A stretch of 64,000 nucleotides of DNA from Sinomonas albida (GCF_004919045.1 NZ_SWDW01000006.1:62001-126000); one strand, 5' to 3'. Numbered from the stretch's first letter, positions 19,146 to 30,000 are shown. The notes: generated by a model from the sequence alone, not told the origin. Made by a program: numbers and translations.

Positions 19146-21158
19146 ATGGCCAATCCCCTCCTGACCCCGAGCGCCCTTCCGTACGGGCTGCCCCCGTTCG
19201 CCGAGATCCTCGATGAGCACTACGCTGAGGCCGTCGAGGCCGGCATCACCGAGCAGCTCGCGGAGATCGAAGCGATCGTGGGTGTGTCGGAGCCGCCCAC
19301 GTTCGAGAACACGGCCGCCGCGATGGAGCGCAGCGGCAGACTGCTCACGAGAGCCGTCGCGGCCTTCATGACCATGGTGTCCTCGCACGGGACCGAATCG
19401 ATCCGCGCCCTCGAGACGCAGCTCATGCCCAAGCTCAGCGCCCACGAGGACGCGATCCTGCTCGATCGGCGGCTGCGCGACCGTTTCGCCGCAATCGACG
19501 TCTCGGGCCTGGACCCCGAGGCGGCGCGGCTCGTCGCGGAGTGGCTCAACGACTTCCGGCGCGCCGGGGCGAACCTCGACGACGCCGGCCAAGCGCGCCT
19601 TCGCGAGCTCAACGCCGAGCTATCCCGGCTGGGCACGGAGTACGGCCAGCGCGTCGCGCAGGCGATCAACGACGCCGCCGTCCTCGTGACGGACGAGGCT
19701 CAGCTCGAAGGGCTCAGCGACGACGACCGCGCGAGCGCCGCACAGGCAGCCAGGGCGGCAGGGCACGAGTCCGGCTGGCTTATCACCTTCATCCAGCCGA
19801 CCAACCAGCCGCTCCTGTCGGTGCTCGAGGACCGCGAGCTGCGGAGGCGGGTCTTCGAAGCCTCGGTGGCACGAGGGAGCTCCGGCGGCGAGACCGACGT
19901 GCTCGGACTTGTCCGCGACATGGTCCGGCTCCGGGCCGAGAAGGCCGCACTCCTCGGCTATGCGAGTTTCGCCGACCTCGCCGTCGACGACCAGACCGCG
20001 CCGTCGCTCGAGGCCGTCCGCTCGATGCTCGGCCAGCTCGCGCCCGCCGCCGTCCGCAACGCCGCGTCCGAAGCCCAGGCACTCGCCGAGACCGCGGGCC
20101 ACGCGCTGGAGCCGTGGGACTGGTCCTTCTACTCCGCCGCCGTACGCCGCGACAAGTACGCCGTGGACGAGAAGGCGCTGCGCCCCTACTTCGAGCTTGA
20201 CACCGTGCTACGTGACGGCATCTTCTTCGCGGCGGGGCGGCTCTACGGCCTGCGCTTCGAGGAGCGCCCGGACCTCGTGGGCTACCACGCAGACGTGCGC
20301 GTGTGGGAAGTCTTCGACGCCGACGGCGCCGGGCTGGGCCTGTTCCTGGGCGACTACTTCACACGGCCCACGAAGCGCGGCGGCGCCTGGATGAATGCGC
20401 TCGTCGAGCAAGCCTCGCTGACCGGGGACCGGCCCGTGGTCATCAACAATCTCAACATCCCCAAGCCCGCGCCCGGCGAGCCGGCCCTGCTGACGCTCGA
20501 CGAGGCCCGCACGGCCTTCCACGAGTTCGGGCACGCGCTCCACGGCCTGCTCTCCGACGTCACGTTCCCCAAGTTCTCCGGCACGAACGTGCCGCGCGAC
20601 TTCGTCGAATACCCGTCCCAGGTCAACGAGATGTGGCTCCTGTGGCCCGAGGTGGTGGCGAATTACGCGCGGCACCACGAGACCGGGCAGCCCCTCCCCC
20701 AGGAGCAGATCGTCGCGCTCGACGCGGCGAAGCTGTGGGGCGAAGGCTTCGCGACCACCGAATACCTCGGCGCCGCGCTCCTGGATCTCGCGTGGCACCG
20801 CCTGGCGGCGGGCGATGACCCAGGGGACGCGCTCGAGTTCGAGGCGAAGGCGCTCTCCGAGGCGGGCATCTCGGTCCCGCTCATCCCGCCGCGGTACCGC
20901 ACGGGGTACTTCCAGCACATCTTCGCTGGCGGCTGGTACGCCGCGGGCTACTGGTCGTACATCTGGAGCGAGGTCCTCGACGCAGACACGGTGGAATGGT
21001 TCAAGGAGAACGGCGGGCTCACGCGAGCCAACGGCGAGACGTTCCGCGCCGAACTCCTCTCCCGGGGCTTCTCCCGGGATCCGCTCGACTCGTTCCGGGC
21101 ATTCCGAGGCCGCGACGCCGCCGTCGCCCCGCTCCTGGCTCGCCGCGGCCTCGGCTGA
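19146..21158 (+). CDS. M3 family metallopeptidase (oligopeptidase A / Dcp-like)
   Basis: Cytosolic zinc peptidase of 670 residues, the usual length for the M3A family (oligopeptidase A, peptidyl-dipeptidase Dcp). The zinc motif AFHEFGHALHGLLSDV lies near residue 457, and the downstream glutamate region NEMWLLWPEVVANYARHH follows about 40 residues later. The C-terminal IFAGGWYAAGYWSYIWSEVL is also typical of the family. It probably degrades short peptides. The ATG follows GAAAGG in the short gap after the asnB hairpin. Whether it acts as a dipeptidyl carboxypeptidase or an endopeptidase cannot be decided from sequence. Confidence 0.9.
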   Translation: MANPLLTPSALPYGLPPFAEILDEHYAEAVEAGITEQLAEIEAIVGVSEPPTFENTAAAMERSGRLLTRAVAAFMTMVSSHGTESIRALETQLMPKLSAHEDAILLDRRLRDRFAAIDVSGLDPEAARLVAEWLNDFRRAGANLDDAGQARLRELNAELSRLGTEYGQRVAQAINDAAVLVTDEAQLEGLSDDDRASAAQAARAAGHESGWLITFIQPTNQPLLSVLEDRELRRRVFEASVARGSSGGETDVLGLVRDMVRLRAEKAALLGYASFADLAVDDQTAPSLEAVRSMLGQLAPAAVRNAASEAQALAETAGHALEPWDWSFYSAAVRRDKYAVDEKALRPYFELDTVLRDGIFFAAGRLYGLRFEERPDLVGYHADVRVWEVFDADGAGLGLFLGDYFTRPTKRGGAWMNALVEQASLTGDRPVVINNLNIPKPAPGEPALLTLDEARTAFHEFGHALHGLLSDVTFPKFSGTNVPRDFVEYPSQVNEMWLLWPEVVANYARHHETGQPLPQEQIVALDAAKLWGEGFATTEYLGAALLDLAWHRLAAGDDPGDALEFEAKALSEAGISVPLIPPRYRTGYFQHIFAGGWYAAGYWSYIWSEVLDADTVEWFKENGGLTRANGETFRAELLSRGFSRDPLDSFRAFRGRDAAVAPLLARRGLG

Positions 21159-21237
21159 TCCGCAGCACAGGGTCCTTCTCCCCTGACGCGTCGAGCCCCG
21201 TCGCGCAAGACTGGGGGGCGAAGCGAGGGGACCGTCG

Positions 21238-22530
21238 ATGCACGTCTTCAAGGACAGGGCGGAGGCCGGCCGGGAACTCGCGCGGGCGCTTCTGGGACAT
21301 CGAGGCGAAGACCTCGTAGTGCTCGGACTCCCGCGTGGGGGCGTCCCGGTCGCGTTCGAAGTCGCCATGGCCCTCGAGGCCCCGCTCGACGTCATCGTGG
21401 TGCGGAAGCTGGGCGTCCCGTTCCAGCCCGAGCTCGCGATGGGTGCCATCGCCGAGCACGGTGCGCGGGTCATCGATCCGCGCATTGTGCGCATCGCCGG
21501 TGTGTCCGAACGCGAACTGTCCGCCGTCGAGGCCGCCGAGCGCGAACAGCTTGCCGAGCGGGCCGCGACCTTCCGCGCGGCCCGGCCCGCCGAGCCTCTC
21601 GACGCCCGCACCGCGATCGTCGTCGACGACGGGATGGCGACGGGCTCGACGGCGCGCGCAGCCTGCCGCGCGGCACGGAGCATGGGCGCGGCGCGTGTGG
21701 TCCTCGCCGTCCCAGTCGCCGCCGCGGACACGCTCCGGACGTTCTCAGACGCGGACGAAATTGTGTGCCTCGCCGCGCCCGAGTCGTTCGTCGCCGTCGG
21801 ACGCTACTATCGCGACTTCTCGGCAACGGACGACACCGGCGTGGTCCAGCTCCTCGACGCCGCCTCGCGGCGTCCCGCCGCAGAGCAGGCCTCGCCGCAG
21901 CCGATCGACGAGGACGTCACAATCACCGCGGGCGGGACACGCCTCGAAGGCCACCTCCGGCTTCCGCCGCGGGGCGGCGTGGTGGTGTTCGCGCATGGGA
22001 GCGGCAGCAGCCGCCACAGCCCGCGCAACCGGGCCGTGGCGCGCGTCCTCGAACGCGCGGGGCTCGGGACGCTGCTCCTTGACCTCCTGGCCCCGGACGA
22101 GGAGCTCGATCGAAGCGCCGTGTTCGACGTCAGTCTGCTCGCGGGCCGGCTGCTCGTCGCCACCGAATGGCTCCGGGGAGTCGCCCCCGATCGGGACGTC
22201 GGCTATTTCGGGGCGAGCACGGGCGCCGCGGCGGCGCTGTGGGCGGCGGCAGCGCCGGGTGCCCAGATCTCAGCCATCGTGTCCCGCGGAGGGAGGCCGG
22301 ACCTCGCGGGTCCACGGCTCGCCGACGTGCGCGCCCCGACGCTCCTCATCGTGGGTGGGGCCGACCAAGTGGTCCTCGGCCTCAACCGCGACGCCGCGTC
22401 CCAGCTCCGCTGCCAGCACCGCCTCGACGTCATCGTCGGCGCGACCCACCTCTTCGAGGAACCGGGCACGCTCTCCCAGGTAGCGACACTCGCGAGCGAG
22501 TGGTTCACGCGTTACCTCGAGCACGGCTGA
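21238..22530 (+). CDS. Phosphoribosyltransferase / alpha-beta hydrolase fusion protein
   Basis: Two domains in 430 residues. Residues 1 to about 215 are a type I phosphoribosyltransferase fold: VLGLPRGGVPVAFEVA and the PRPP-binding loop AIVVDDGMATGSTARAA. Residues about 225-430 are a dienelactone-hydrolase-like alpha/beta hydrolase: VVVFAHGSGSSRHSPRN near the oxyanion site, nucleophile elbow YFGASTGAAAAL, acid in VGGADQVVLG and the histidine in GATHLFEEPG. The same fusion recurs in Actinobacteria, as far as I know without an assigned substrate. It begins 79 bases after the M3 peptidase and ends at a strong hairpin shared with convergent pdxS. Confidence 0.85.
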   Translation: MHVFKDRAEAGRELARALLGHRGEDLVVLGLPRGGVPVAFEVAMALEAPLDVIVVRKLGVPFQPELAMGAIAEHGARVIDPRIVRIAGVSERELSAVEAAEREQLAERAATFRAARPAEPLDARTAIVVDDGMATGSTARAACRAARSMGAARVVLAVPVAAADTLRTFSDADEIVCLAAPESFVAVGRYYRDFSATDDTGVVQLLDAASRRPAAEQASPQPIDEDVTITAGGTRLEGHLRLPPRGGVVVFAHGSGSSRHSPRNRAVARVLERAGLGTLLLDLLAPDEELDRSAVFDVSLLAGRLLVATEWLRGVAPDRDVGYFGASTGAAAALWAAAAPGAQISAIVSRGGRPDLAGPRLADVRAPTLLIVGGADQVVLGLNRDAASQLRCQHRLDVIVGATHLFEEPGTLSQVATLASEWFTRYLEHG

Positions 22531-22547
22531 TGCAGGTGAGCAACAGA

Positions 22548-22582
22548 CGACGGCGGCCCGCACCTGGTGCGGGCCGCCGTCG
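22548..22582. terminator. Bidirectional hairpin between convergent genes
   Basis: Perfect 16-base arms CGACGGCGGCCCGCAC / GTGCGGGCCGCCGTCG with a three-base loop, 17 bases after the hydrolase-fusion stop and 36 bases beyond the pdxS stop. The position suits termination from both sides. Confidence 0.8.
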
Positions 22583-22618
22583 ACTTCGCTGGTGGGCGTA
22601 AGCCCTGCAACAGTCCCT

Positions 22619-23527
22619 TTACCAGCCGCGCTCGGCGAGGCGGTGGGGCTCGGGGATCTCGTCGACGTTGATCCCCACCATGGCCTCGCCGAGGCCCCGG
22701 GAGACCTTGGCGATCATGTCCGGATCGTCGAAGAACGTGGTGGCCTTGACGACCGCGGCCGCGCGCTGGGCCGGGTTCCCGGACTTGAAGATGCCCGAGC
22801 CGACGAACACACCGTCCGCGCCGAGCTGCATCATCATGGCCGCGTCCGCCGGGGTCGCGATGCCGCCGGCGGTGAACAGCACCACGGGGAGCTTTCCGGT
22901 CTCGGCGATCTCGCGCACGAGCGCGTACGGGGCCTGGAGCTCCTTCGCCGCGACGTAGAGCTCGTCCTCGGCCATCGTGGTCAGCCGCTTGATCTCGGCG
23001 CGGATCTTGCGCATGTGGGTCGTGGCGTTGGAGACGTCGCCCGTGCCGGCCTCGCCCTTGGAGCGGATCATCGCGGCGCCCTCGTTGATGCGCCGGAGTG
23101 CCTCGCCCAGGTTGGTCGCGCCGCACACGAACGGGACGGTGAACTGCCACTTGTCGATGTGGTTCTCGTAGTCCGCGGGAGTCAGGACCTCGGACTCATC
23201 GATGTAGTCCACGCCGAGGGACTGGAGCACCTGGGCCTCGACGAAGTGACCGATGCGGGCCTTGGCCATCACCGGGATCGAGACGGCGCTGATGATCGAA
23301 TCGATCATGTCCGGGTCCGACATGCGAGAGACGCCGCCCTGCGCACGGATGTCCGCCGGCACGCGCTCGAGGGCCATCACGGCCACGGCGCCGGCGTCCT
23401 CGGCTATCTTCGCCTGCTCGACGTTGACGACGTCCATGATGACGCCGCCCTTGAGCATCTCCGCCATCCCGCGCTTGACGCGGTCACTGCCAGTGGTCGG
23501 AGCCGAGGAGTTTGCTTCAGTAGACAC
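22619..23527 (-). CDS. pdxS: Pyridoxal 5'-phosphate synthase lyase subunit PdxS
   Basis: TIM-barrel enzyme that makes PLP from ribose 5-phosphate, glyceraldehyde 3-phosphate and ammonia delivered by PdxT. The 302-residue protein is full length. Visible landmarks are [20 protein letters not shown], the lysine in [11 protein letters not shown], the phosphate loop [11 protein letters not shown] and [20 protein letters not shown]. The GTG at 23527 gives STEANSSAP before the family core starts at [13 protein letters not shown] 168-base leader upstream contains an inverted repeat; pgsA lies beyond it on the same strand. Confidence 0.96.
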   Translation of the reverse strand: MSTEANSSAPTTGSDRVKRGMAEMLKGGVIMDVVNVEQAKIAEDAGAVAVMALERVPADIRAQGGVSRMSDPDMIDSIISAVSIPVMAKARIGHFVEAQVLQSLGVDYIDESEVLTPADYENHIDKWQFTVPFVCGATNLGEALRRINEGAAMIRSKGEAGTGDVSNATTHMRKIRAEIKRLTTMAEDELYVAAKELQAPYALVREIAETGKLPVVLFTAGGIATPADAAMMMQLGADGVFVGSGIFKSGNPAQRAAAVVKATTFFDDPDMIAKVSRGLGEAMVGINVDEIPEPHRLAERGW

Positions 23528-23558
23528 GTACTCGTCTTTCTATTGGCTGCTCACGGGA

Positions 23559-23580
23559 AGGTTCCCTGCGAGAGGAACCT
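23559..23580 (-). other. Inverted repeat in pdxS leader
   Basis: Seven-base arms AGGTTCC/GGAACCT around an eight-base spacer, 32-53 bases upstream of the pdxS start codon. It could be an operator or an mRNA hairpin. No regulator is identified. Confidence 0.35.
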
Positions 23581-23696
23581 GGAAATCCTTGGATTGAAAC
23601 CCAGTCTATCGCCGCGGGAGGCTCCCCGTGAGCGGTGCGACCCACTAGAACATCTCGGGCCTGGATGGCCATCTGCACAGCCCAGACGATGTTCGC

Positions 23697-24317
23697 TCAG
23701 GCCGGGCCGGACTCGGCGCGGGCTTGGCTGCGGACGGTCAGTATCCGCTGCACGATCGTCACGGCGCTCGCGGCGGCGAGCAGCACAAGCGTCCAGAAGA
23801 GGAAGGGAGTCGGGAGGCCCAGGCCGCAGAGGCCCGCGACCACCAGCACGGACACGAGCCGCTCGGCCCGCTCGGCGATCCCCACATTCGCGGTGTAGCC
23901 GAGCGACTCGGCCTTCGCGCGCGCGTAGGAGACGAGATTGCCGAGCAGGATGGCGACGACGGCGACGCTCCCCGTCGCGGGCTCGTGGCCGTTGCCGAGG
24001 TACCAGAGTGCGAGCCCGAGAAAGATCGAGCTGTCCTGGACCCGGTCGAGGGTCGAGTCGAGGAAGCTGCCCCAGCGGCCCGTCCGGCCCATAGTCCGGG
24101 CCATGATGCCGTCGATGACGTCCGAGAACACGAAGAGCGTGATCACCACGACGCCCCAGAACAGCTGGCCGAGGGGGAACAGCACGAGCGCCGCGAGGCT
24201 CACGCCTGCCGTGCCCGCGAGCGTCACGGCATCCGGGGAGACCCCGAGCTTGAGGAGCACGCGGGCAAGCGGCGTGAAGAGGCGCGTGAAGAACTCGCGC
24301 GCGTGTCTATTCAGCAC
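23697..24317 (-). CDS. pgsA: CDP-alcohol phosphatidyltransferase (phosphatidylinositol phosphate synthase-like)
   Basis: Integral membrane enzyme of 206 residues. The CDP-alcohol phosphotransferase signature D-x2-DG-x2-AR-x8-G-x3-D-x3-D is complete in DVIDGIMARTMGRTGRWGSF followed by LDSTLD, near residues 65-90. About six membrane segments surround it. In Actinobacteria the enzyme encoded in this position (thrS-HIT-pgsA) makes phosphatidylinositol phosphate from CDP-diacylglycerol and inositol phosphate, the first step toward phosphatidylinositol mannosides. The GTG at 24317 overlaps the HIT gene stop by 11 bases. The acyltransferase and mannosyltransferase genes that follow it in mycobacteria are not here. 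Confidence 0.88.
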   Translation of the reverse strand: MLNRHAREFFTRLFTPLARVLLKLGVSPDAVTLAGTAGVSLAALVLFPLGQLFWGVVVITLFVFSDVIDGIMARTMGRTGRWGSFLDSTLDRVQDSSIFLGLALWYLGNGHEPATGSVAVVAILLGNLVSYARAKAESLGYTANVGIAERAERLVSVLVVAGLCGLGLPTPFLFWTLVLLAAASAVTIVQRILTVRSQARAESGPA

Positions 24318-24954
24318 TCGCGGCCTTCCCGCCGTCACGGGCGAGCTCCGAGCGGGCGCCCGCCGCGCCGTCGGCCCCGTCCTGGGGCCATGCCTCGGCA
24401 AGGAGGCCTCGCGTCTCGTCGAGCGTCTGCGTGATCTGCTTCGTCTGGGCGATGATCGGCAGGAAGTTGCCGTCCCCGCCCCAGCGGGGCACGACGTGCT
24501 GGTGGAGATGCGCCGCAATGCCCGCCCCGCCCGCGTCGCCCTGGTTGATGCCCACGTTGAAGCCGTGCGGGCCCGCAACGCTCCGGATCACGCGCATCGC
24601 GGTCTGCGTGATCCCGGCCATCTCAGCCGTTTCCTCCGGGGTGATGTCGGTGTAGTCGGCGACGTGGCGGTACGGGCACACGAGGAGGTGGCCCGGGTTG
24701 TAGGGGAAGAGGTTGAGCACCGCATAGCACGTGTGCCCGCGGTAGACGATGAGCGAATCCTCGTCGCTCCGCCGCGGGGCGGCGCAGAACGGGCAGTCCT
24801 CCTGCTTCCGGAACTGCCCCTGCCCGCCCTTGACGTAGGCCATGCGGTGCGGAGTCCACAGGCGCCCGAACGCATCCGGGGCCGCGGGCAGCTCGAAGCT
24901 GTCCGTGACCTCGGAGTCCTGCTGGGGATTGCGGGCGCCCGTGGAATCCGTCAC
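24307..24954 (-). CDS. HIT family nucleotide-binding protein
   Basis: The 215 residues contain a HIT domain: CPFCAAPRRSDEDSL with a CxxC, YNPGHLLVCPYRH and the catalytic triad motif HLHQHVVPRWGG. The position after thrS matches mycobacterial Rv2613c, an Ap4A phosphorylase-type protein; that activity is transferred by synteny and motif only. The GTG at 24954 begins one base after the thrS stop (TGACGTG), so translation is probably coupled. The C-terminus is Ala/Gly-rich and overlaps pgsA. Confidence 0.9.
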   Translation of the reverse strand: MTDSTGARNPQQDSEVTDSFELPAAPDAFGRLWTPHRMAYVKGGQGQFRKQEDCPFCAAPRRSDEDSLIVYRGHTCYAVLNLFPYNPGHLLVCPYRHVADYTDITPEETAEMAGITQTAMRVIRSVAGPHGFNVGINQGDAGGAGIAAHLHQHVVPRWGGDGNFLPIIAQTKQITQTLDETRGLLAEAWPQDGADGAAGARSELARDGGKAASAE

Positions 24955-24955
24955 G

Positions 24956-26977
24956 TCAGCGCGCCCTCGTCCGCACGGCCTCGACGATGCGCTTGACCGC
25001 CTCCTCGACGGCGACCCCGTTGTCCTGGCTCCCGTCGCGGAAGCGGAACGAGACGGCGCCGGCCTCGGCGTCCTCGCCCCCCGCGATGAGGACGAACGGG
25101 ACCTTGTCCTTGCTCGCGGTGCGGATCTTCTTCGGGAAGCGGTCGCTCGAGGCGTCCACCTCTGCCCGGATCCCCTCGCGCTTGAGGCGGGCGACGACGT
25201 CGTCCATGTAGTCGTTGAACGCCTCGGCGACCGGAATCGCCACAACCTGCACGGGGGCGAGCCACGCTGGGAAGGCGCCCGCGTAGTGCTCCGTGAGGAC
25301 GCCCAGGAAGCGCTCGATCGAGCCGAACTTCGCGGCGTGGATCATGACCGGCTCCTGGCGGGTGCCGTCCGCGGCCTGGTACTCGAGGCCGAACCGAGCC
25401 GGCTGGTTGAAGTCGTACTGCACGGTGGACATCTGCCATGTGCGGCCAATCGCGTCGCGGGCCTGCACCGAGATCTTGGGCCCGTAGTACGCCGCCCCGC
25501 CCGGATCCGGCACGAGCTCGAGCCCGGTCTCGCGGGCCACGCTCTCGAGGACGGCTGTCGCCTCGGCCCACTGCTCGTCCGTGCCGATGAACTTGTCCGA
25601 CTCGGGATCGCGGGTCGAGAGCTCGAGGAAGAAGTCGTCGAGCCCAAAGTCCCGCAGGAGCGAGAGGATGAAGTCCAGAAGATGCTTGACCTCGCCCGGA
25701 GCCTGCTCCTTCGTGACGTACGAGTGGGAATCGTCCTGCGCGAAGCCGCGCACGCGGGTCAGGCCGTGGACCACGCCCGACTTCTCGTAGCGGTAGACGT
25801 GGCCGAACTCGAACAGCCGCATCGGCAGCTCGCGGTAGGAGCGGCCCCGCGAACGGTAGATGAGGTTGTGCATCGGGCAGTTCATCGCCTTGAGGCGATA
25901 GTCCTGCCCGGGCTTCGTGACGTTCCCGTCCTCGTCGCGTTCCTCGTCGACGTGGAGCGGCGGGAACATCGTGTCCGCGTAATACGGCAGGTGGCCCGAC
26001 GTGTGGAAGAGCCCGTCCTTCGAGATGTGGGGCGTGCCGACGTACTGGAAGCCCTCCTCGATGTGCCGGCGGCGGACGTAGTCCTCCATCTCGCGCTTGA
26101 TGATGCCGCCCTTGGGATGGAAGACCGGCAGGCCCGAGCCGAGCTCGTCCGGGAAGGAGAACAGGTCGAGTTCGGCGCCCAGCTTGCGGTGATCGCGGCG
26201 CTCGGCCTCGGCGATCCGGTCCTGATACGCCTTGAGGGCCTCCTTGGTGGGCCACGCGGTGCCGTAGATGCGCTGGAGCTGCTTGTTCTTTTCGCTCCCG
26301 AGCCAGTAGGCGGCGGCCGAGCGGGTGAGGGCGAACGCGTTGGAGATGAGCTTCGTGTTCGGCAGGTGCGGTCCGCGGCACAGGTCGCACCAGATCGCTT
26401 CGCCGCTCTTGCGGTCGAGGTTGTCGTAGATCGTGATCTCGCCGGCGCCGACCTCGACGTTCGCGCCCTCCTTCGTGGCGCCCTCGGACTGGTGGTCCTT
26501 CGCACCCAGGATGATGAGCTTGTATGGCTCGTTCGCCATGGCGGCCCCGGCCTCGACTTCGCTCACGGCCCGGCGCTTGAAGATCTGGTTCTGGTTGACG
26601 ATCTTGAGCATCATCTTCTCGAGGGTCCGGAGGTCCTCGGGAGTGAAGGGCTCCTCGACGTCGAAGTCGAAGTAGAAGCCGTCCTTGATGTACGGGCCGA
26701 TGCCGAGCTTGGCGTCCGGGCGGAGCTGCTGGACCGCCTGCGCCATGACGTGGGCGGTCGAGTGCCGCAGGACGTTGAGCCCGTCCTCGGACGCGATGTC
26801 CACGCCTTCGACGACTGCGCCGTCCGGGACGGGCTGGTCGAGGTCCTTGAGGACCCCGTCGACGCGCGCGACGACGATCTCGCGGTGGCCCTCGAAGAGG
26901 TCCGCCCCCGTGGTGCCCTGCGTGACGGTTCGCTGCTCTCCGTCGACGGTCACAATGATCTGCTGGGCATCTGGCAC
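24956..26977 (-). CDS. thrS: Threonine--tRNA ligase
   Basis: Class II synthetase of 673 residues charging tRNA-Thr. It has an N-terminal TGS domain ([18 protein letters not shown]), the editing domain with the zinc-like histidines in [12 protein letters not shown], the catalytic domain with the zinc cysteine in [10 protein letters not shown], motif 2 ([20 protein letters not shown]) and a C-terminal anticodon-binding domain ([16 protein letters not shown]). The ATG at 26977 gives a normal N-terminus. It begins 104 bases after the dnaE2 stop. I saw no T-box-like leader in that gap. Confidence 0.96.
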   Translation of the reverse strand: MPDAQQIIVTVDGEQRTVTQGTTGADLFEGHREIVVARVDGVLKDLDQPVPDGAVVEGVDIASEDGLNVLRHSTAHVMAQAVQQLRPDAKLGIGPYIKDGFYFDFDVEEPFTPEDLRTLEKMMLKIVNQNQIFKRRAVSEVEAGAAMANEPYKLIILGAKDHQSEGATKEGANVEVGAGEITIYDNLDRKSGEAIWCDLCRGPHLPNTKLISNAFALTRSAAAYWLGSEKNKQLQRIYGTAWPTKEALKAYQDRIAEAERRDHRKLGAELDLFSFPDELGSGLPVFHPKGGIIKREMEDYVRRRHIEEGFQYVGTPHISKDGLFHTSGHLPYYADTMFPPLHVDEERDEDGNVTKPGQDYRLKAMNCPMHNLIYRSRGRSYRELPMRLFEFGHVYRYEKSGVVHGLTRVRGFAQDDSHSYVTKEQAPGEVKHLLDFILSLLRDFGLDDFFLELSTRDPESDKFIGTDEQWAEATAVLESVARETGLELVPDPGGAAYYGPKISVQARDAIGRTWQMSTVQYDFNQPARFGLEYQAADGTRQEPVMIHAAKFGSIERFLGVLTEHYAGAFPAWLAPVQVVAIPVAEAFNDYMDDVVARLKREGIRAEVDASSDRFPKKIRTASKDKVPFVLIAGGEDAEAGAVSFRFRDGSQDNGVAVEEAVKRIVEAVRTRAR

Positions 26978-27081
26978 GGGTGTGTCTCCTCTTCGTCATC
27001 GGCTTCATAGCTTGTGGCATACGGGGACCACAGCCAGCCACCGACAAGACTAGCCGAAACCGTAGGGCCGTTCGGCCGGGC

Positions 27082-30000
27082 TCACGCCGCCGAGCTGGGC
27101 CGGGGGCCGGGAAGGACGGGACGCTCGGGGTCCACGGTGCGCTCGAGCTCCGCCAGGTCCCACGCCATGTCCGCGTTGACGCTGATCCCGCGCGGGCCGG
27201 ACCGGCGCGTCCGGCCGCGGATGAGGAGGAGCGGTTTGCCGAACAGGAGCGGTCCGCACCTCTCCTGCGCGTCGGTGAAGAATGCCGAGTCCACGCAGCC
27301 CGTGCCGTCGTCGACGCTGATGAACACGACGCGCTTGCCGCCGTGCATGGGCGGAGTCTGGGTCGCGACCCGCACCCCCGCGACGAGCACCTCCGTGCCG
27401 TTGTGCAGGTCGAGCAGCTTGTCCGCGGTCGTCACGCCGAGCCGATCGAGCAGCGGGCGGTGGCTGTCCATGAGATGAGCGCTGGCGTCCACGGACATGA
27501 GGTCCAGCTCACGCCGGACCTTCTCGTCGAGGCTCGGCTCGGGCAGCTCGGACGGGAGGTTGGCGAGCTCGACGTCGCCGATCTCGAGCGAGAGCTGCCC
27601 CTCGATCGCGTCGTCGCGCCGCACCGGGCGCGGCGCAAGCTCCGCGAGATGCGCCACGAGGTCGGCGCGGCTCCCCCGGTCCGCGGCCGCGCGGTGCAGC
27701 GAGTCAAACGCACCGAGCTCCGCGAGGCGCCGCAAGCTTGCCCGGTTGACGCGCGCGCGGTCCCGCAGCTCGGCAAGCGACGCGTAGGGCTGGCCTTCGA
27801 CGATGCGCCTGACCTCGTGCCCCGACAGGCCGTAGATGCCGTTGAGCGCGAGCCGGATCCCGAGCTTGCCCGCGTCAGGCCCAGCCTCGATCCTCTCGAC
27901 CCGGTACTCGTCTCGGCTCGCGTTGATGTCCACGGGCAGGATCGGAATGCCGAGGCGGCGCGCCTCCGCGACGAGCAGCCGCTTCGGGTACATGCCCGGA
28001 TCGTGTTCGAAGAGGCCCGCGAGGAACGCCTCGGGGTGATGGGCCTTGAGCCACGACGACTGGTACGTGGGGACCGCGAACGCTGCCCCGTGGGCCTTGC
28101 AGAAGCCGAAGCTCCCGAACGCCTTGAGCGTTCCCCAGACGGAATCGATCACGTCCGGGCTGTAGCCCCTCTGCGCTGCGTGCTCGCGGAAGTACGCCTC
28201 CACCTCCGGCTCGCGCGCCGCGTTGCCGAGGAGCCTCCGGAACACGTCCGCCTGGGCCAGGCCGCACCCAGTGAAGAGATCGAACGTGCGCAGGATCTGC
28301 TCGTGGAAGATGGTCACGCCGTGCGTCTCGGCGAGGAACGGCTTCATGTCCGGGTGCGGGTACCGCTCGGGGGCGAAGCCGAACCGGTGCTCGAGAAACG
28401 GCCTCACCATGTCCGACTTCATGGGTCCGGGCCGGAAGAGCGAGATATCGATGATGAGGTCGTTGAAGTCGCGTGGCGCCATCTTCCCCACGAGCTCGCG
28501 CTGTCCCGGCGATTCGATCTGGAAGCAGCCGAGCGTGTGCGTCGAGCGGATGAGCTCGTAGGTGGGCTCGTCGTCGAACGGAACCGCGTCGAGATCGATG
28601 GTGGTCCCCTCGATGCGCTCGACCTCCCGCACGGCGAACGCCATCGAGCTCTGCATACGCACGCCGAGGACGTCCAGCTTGAGCATCCCCATGGGGTCCA
28701 TGTCGTGCTTGTCGAACTGGCTCATGGGCAGGCCCATCCCGCTCGGCTGCACCGGCGTGCGGTCCAGAAGCCCGGCATCTCCGAGGATCACGCCGCACGG
28801 GTGCATCGAGATATGCCTCGGCAGCCGGTCGAGGCGCTCGGTCAGGTCCACGAGGAGCTCGAGCTGCTCGCTCTTGCCCACGCGTTCGCCGAGGTCGCGC
28901 AGCTCGGGCTTCTCCGCGAGCGCCTCGCGGAACTGGCTCGCGTCGAATCGCCACAGCTGCTTCGCGATGTCGCCGACTTCTTCCTGATCGAGTCCGAGCG
29001 CGCGGCCAGCGTCCCGCACCGCACCCCGGGCGCGGTACGCGTTCTGCATGCTCATGAGGGTGACCCGCTCCGAGCCGAAGCGCTCGAAGATCTTCCGGTA
29101 GACGTGGTGCCGCTCGGCGCTCTCGACGTCGATGTCGATGTCCGGAAGGGTCGAGCGGTCCAGCGAGAGGAAGCGTTCGAAGATGAGGTCATGCCGGAGC
29201 GGGTCCACCTGGCTGATGCCGAGGAGGTAGTTGACGAGGCTCGAGGCGCCGGAGCCCCGCGCTGCCGAGCGGACTCCCATCCCCCGGATCATGTCCGCGA
29301 CCTCTGCGACGGTCAGGAAGTAGGAGGCGAAGCCGAGCCCGCCAATGACCTCGAGCTCGTGCCCGAGCCTCGCTTCGACCGAAGCGGCCAGCTTGCCGGC
29401 GGCCTCTGGGAAGCGACGGGAGATGCCGGCGCGGCAGCGCTCCGCGAGCTCCTGAAGGGGCTCGCCCGCGATGCCGATCACCGACGCCTCGGGCACCACG
29501 GGCCGGCCCCACCCTGCGTCCTCCACCGGGTCGAGGCGGAGCCCGGCGGCCTCGACGATCTCGCGGGCCGCGCGCCGCATGAGCGCGGCGGGCTTGAGCC
29601 ACGCCTCGCCCTTCGACGGCGCGAGCGAAGTGAGCGTCCGCGCGGCGTCCAGGATCTCCGCCGTCGCGGCGCCGCCCTCCTCGACGTACCGGACGGCGTT
29701 CGTGAGGACCGCCGGGACATGGTGCTCGGTCGCAAGCCGCAGCATGCGGACGGCGTGGACCGTGCTCAGCGGCTCCCCGGGTGCCGTCAGGTGCGTCACG
29801 AGTTCGACGGCGAGTATGCCCGCCGGCATCGCGTCGAGCCAATCCCGGAAGAGCGTCCTCGGCCGGAGGAAGCGGCGGCCCGACAGCGCGCGGCCCACGT
29901 CCGAGCCCGGCCCGAGCAGGACAGTGAGCACGGGCTTGCCCGATTCGGGATCGAGGCAGCGCGCGGCGAGTTCCGAGCGCAGCACGCCAGGCGGGACCGG

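Noticed and set aside
16221-19592. Long minus-strand frame opposite asnB.
   Set aside because: The plus-strand frame has intact glutaminase and synthetase motifs; the antisense product is low-complexity.
26978-27081. T-box riboswitch before thrS.
   Set aside because: The gap is only 104 bases, and I see neither the T-box bulge sequence nor the required helices.
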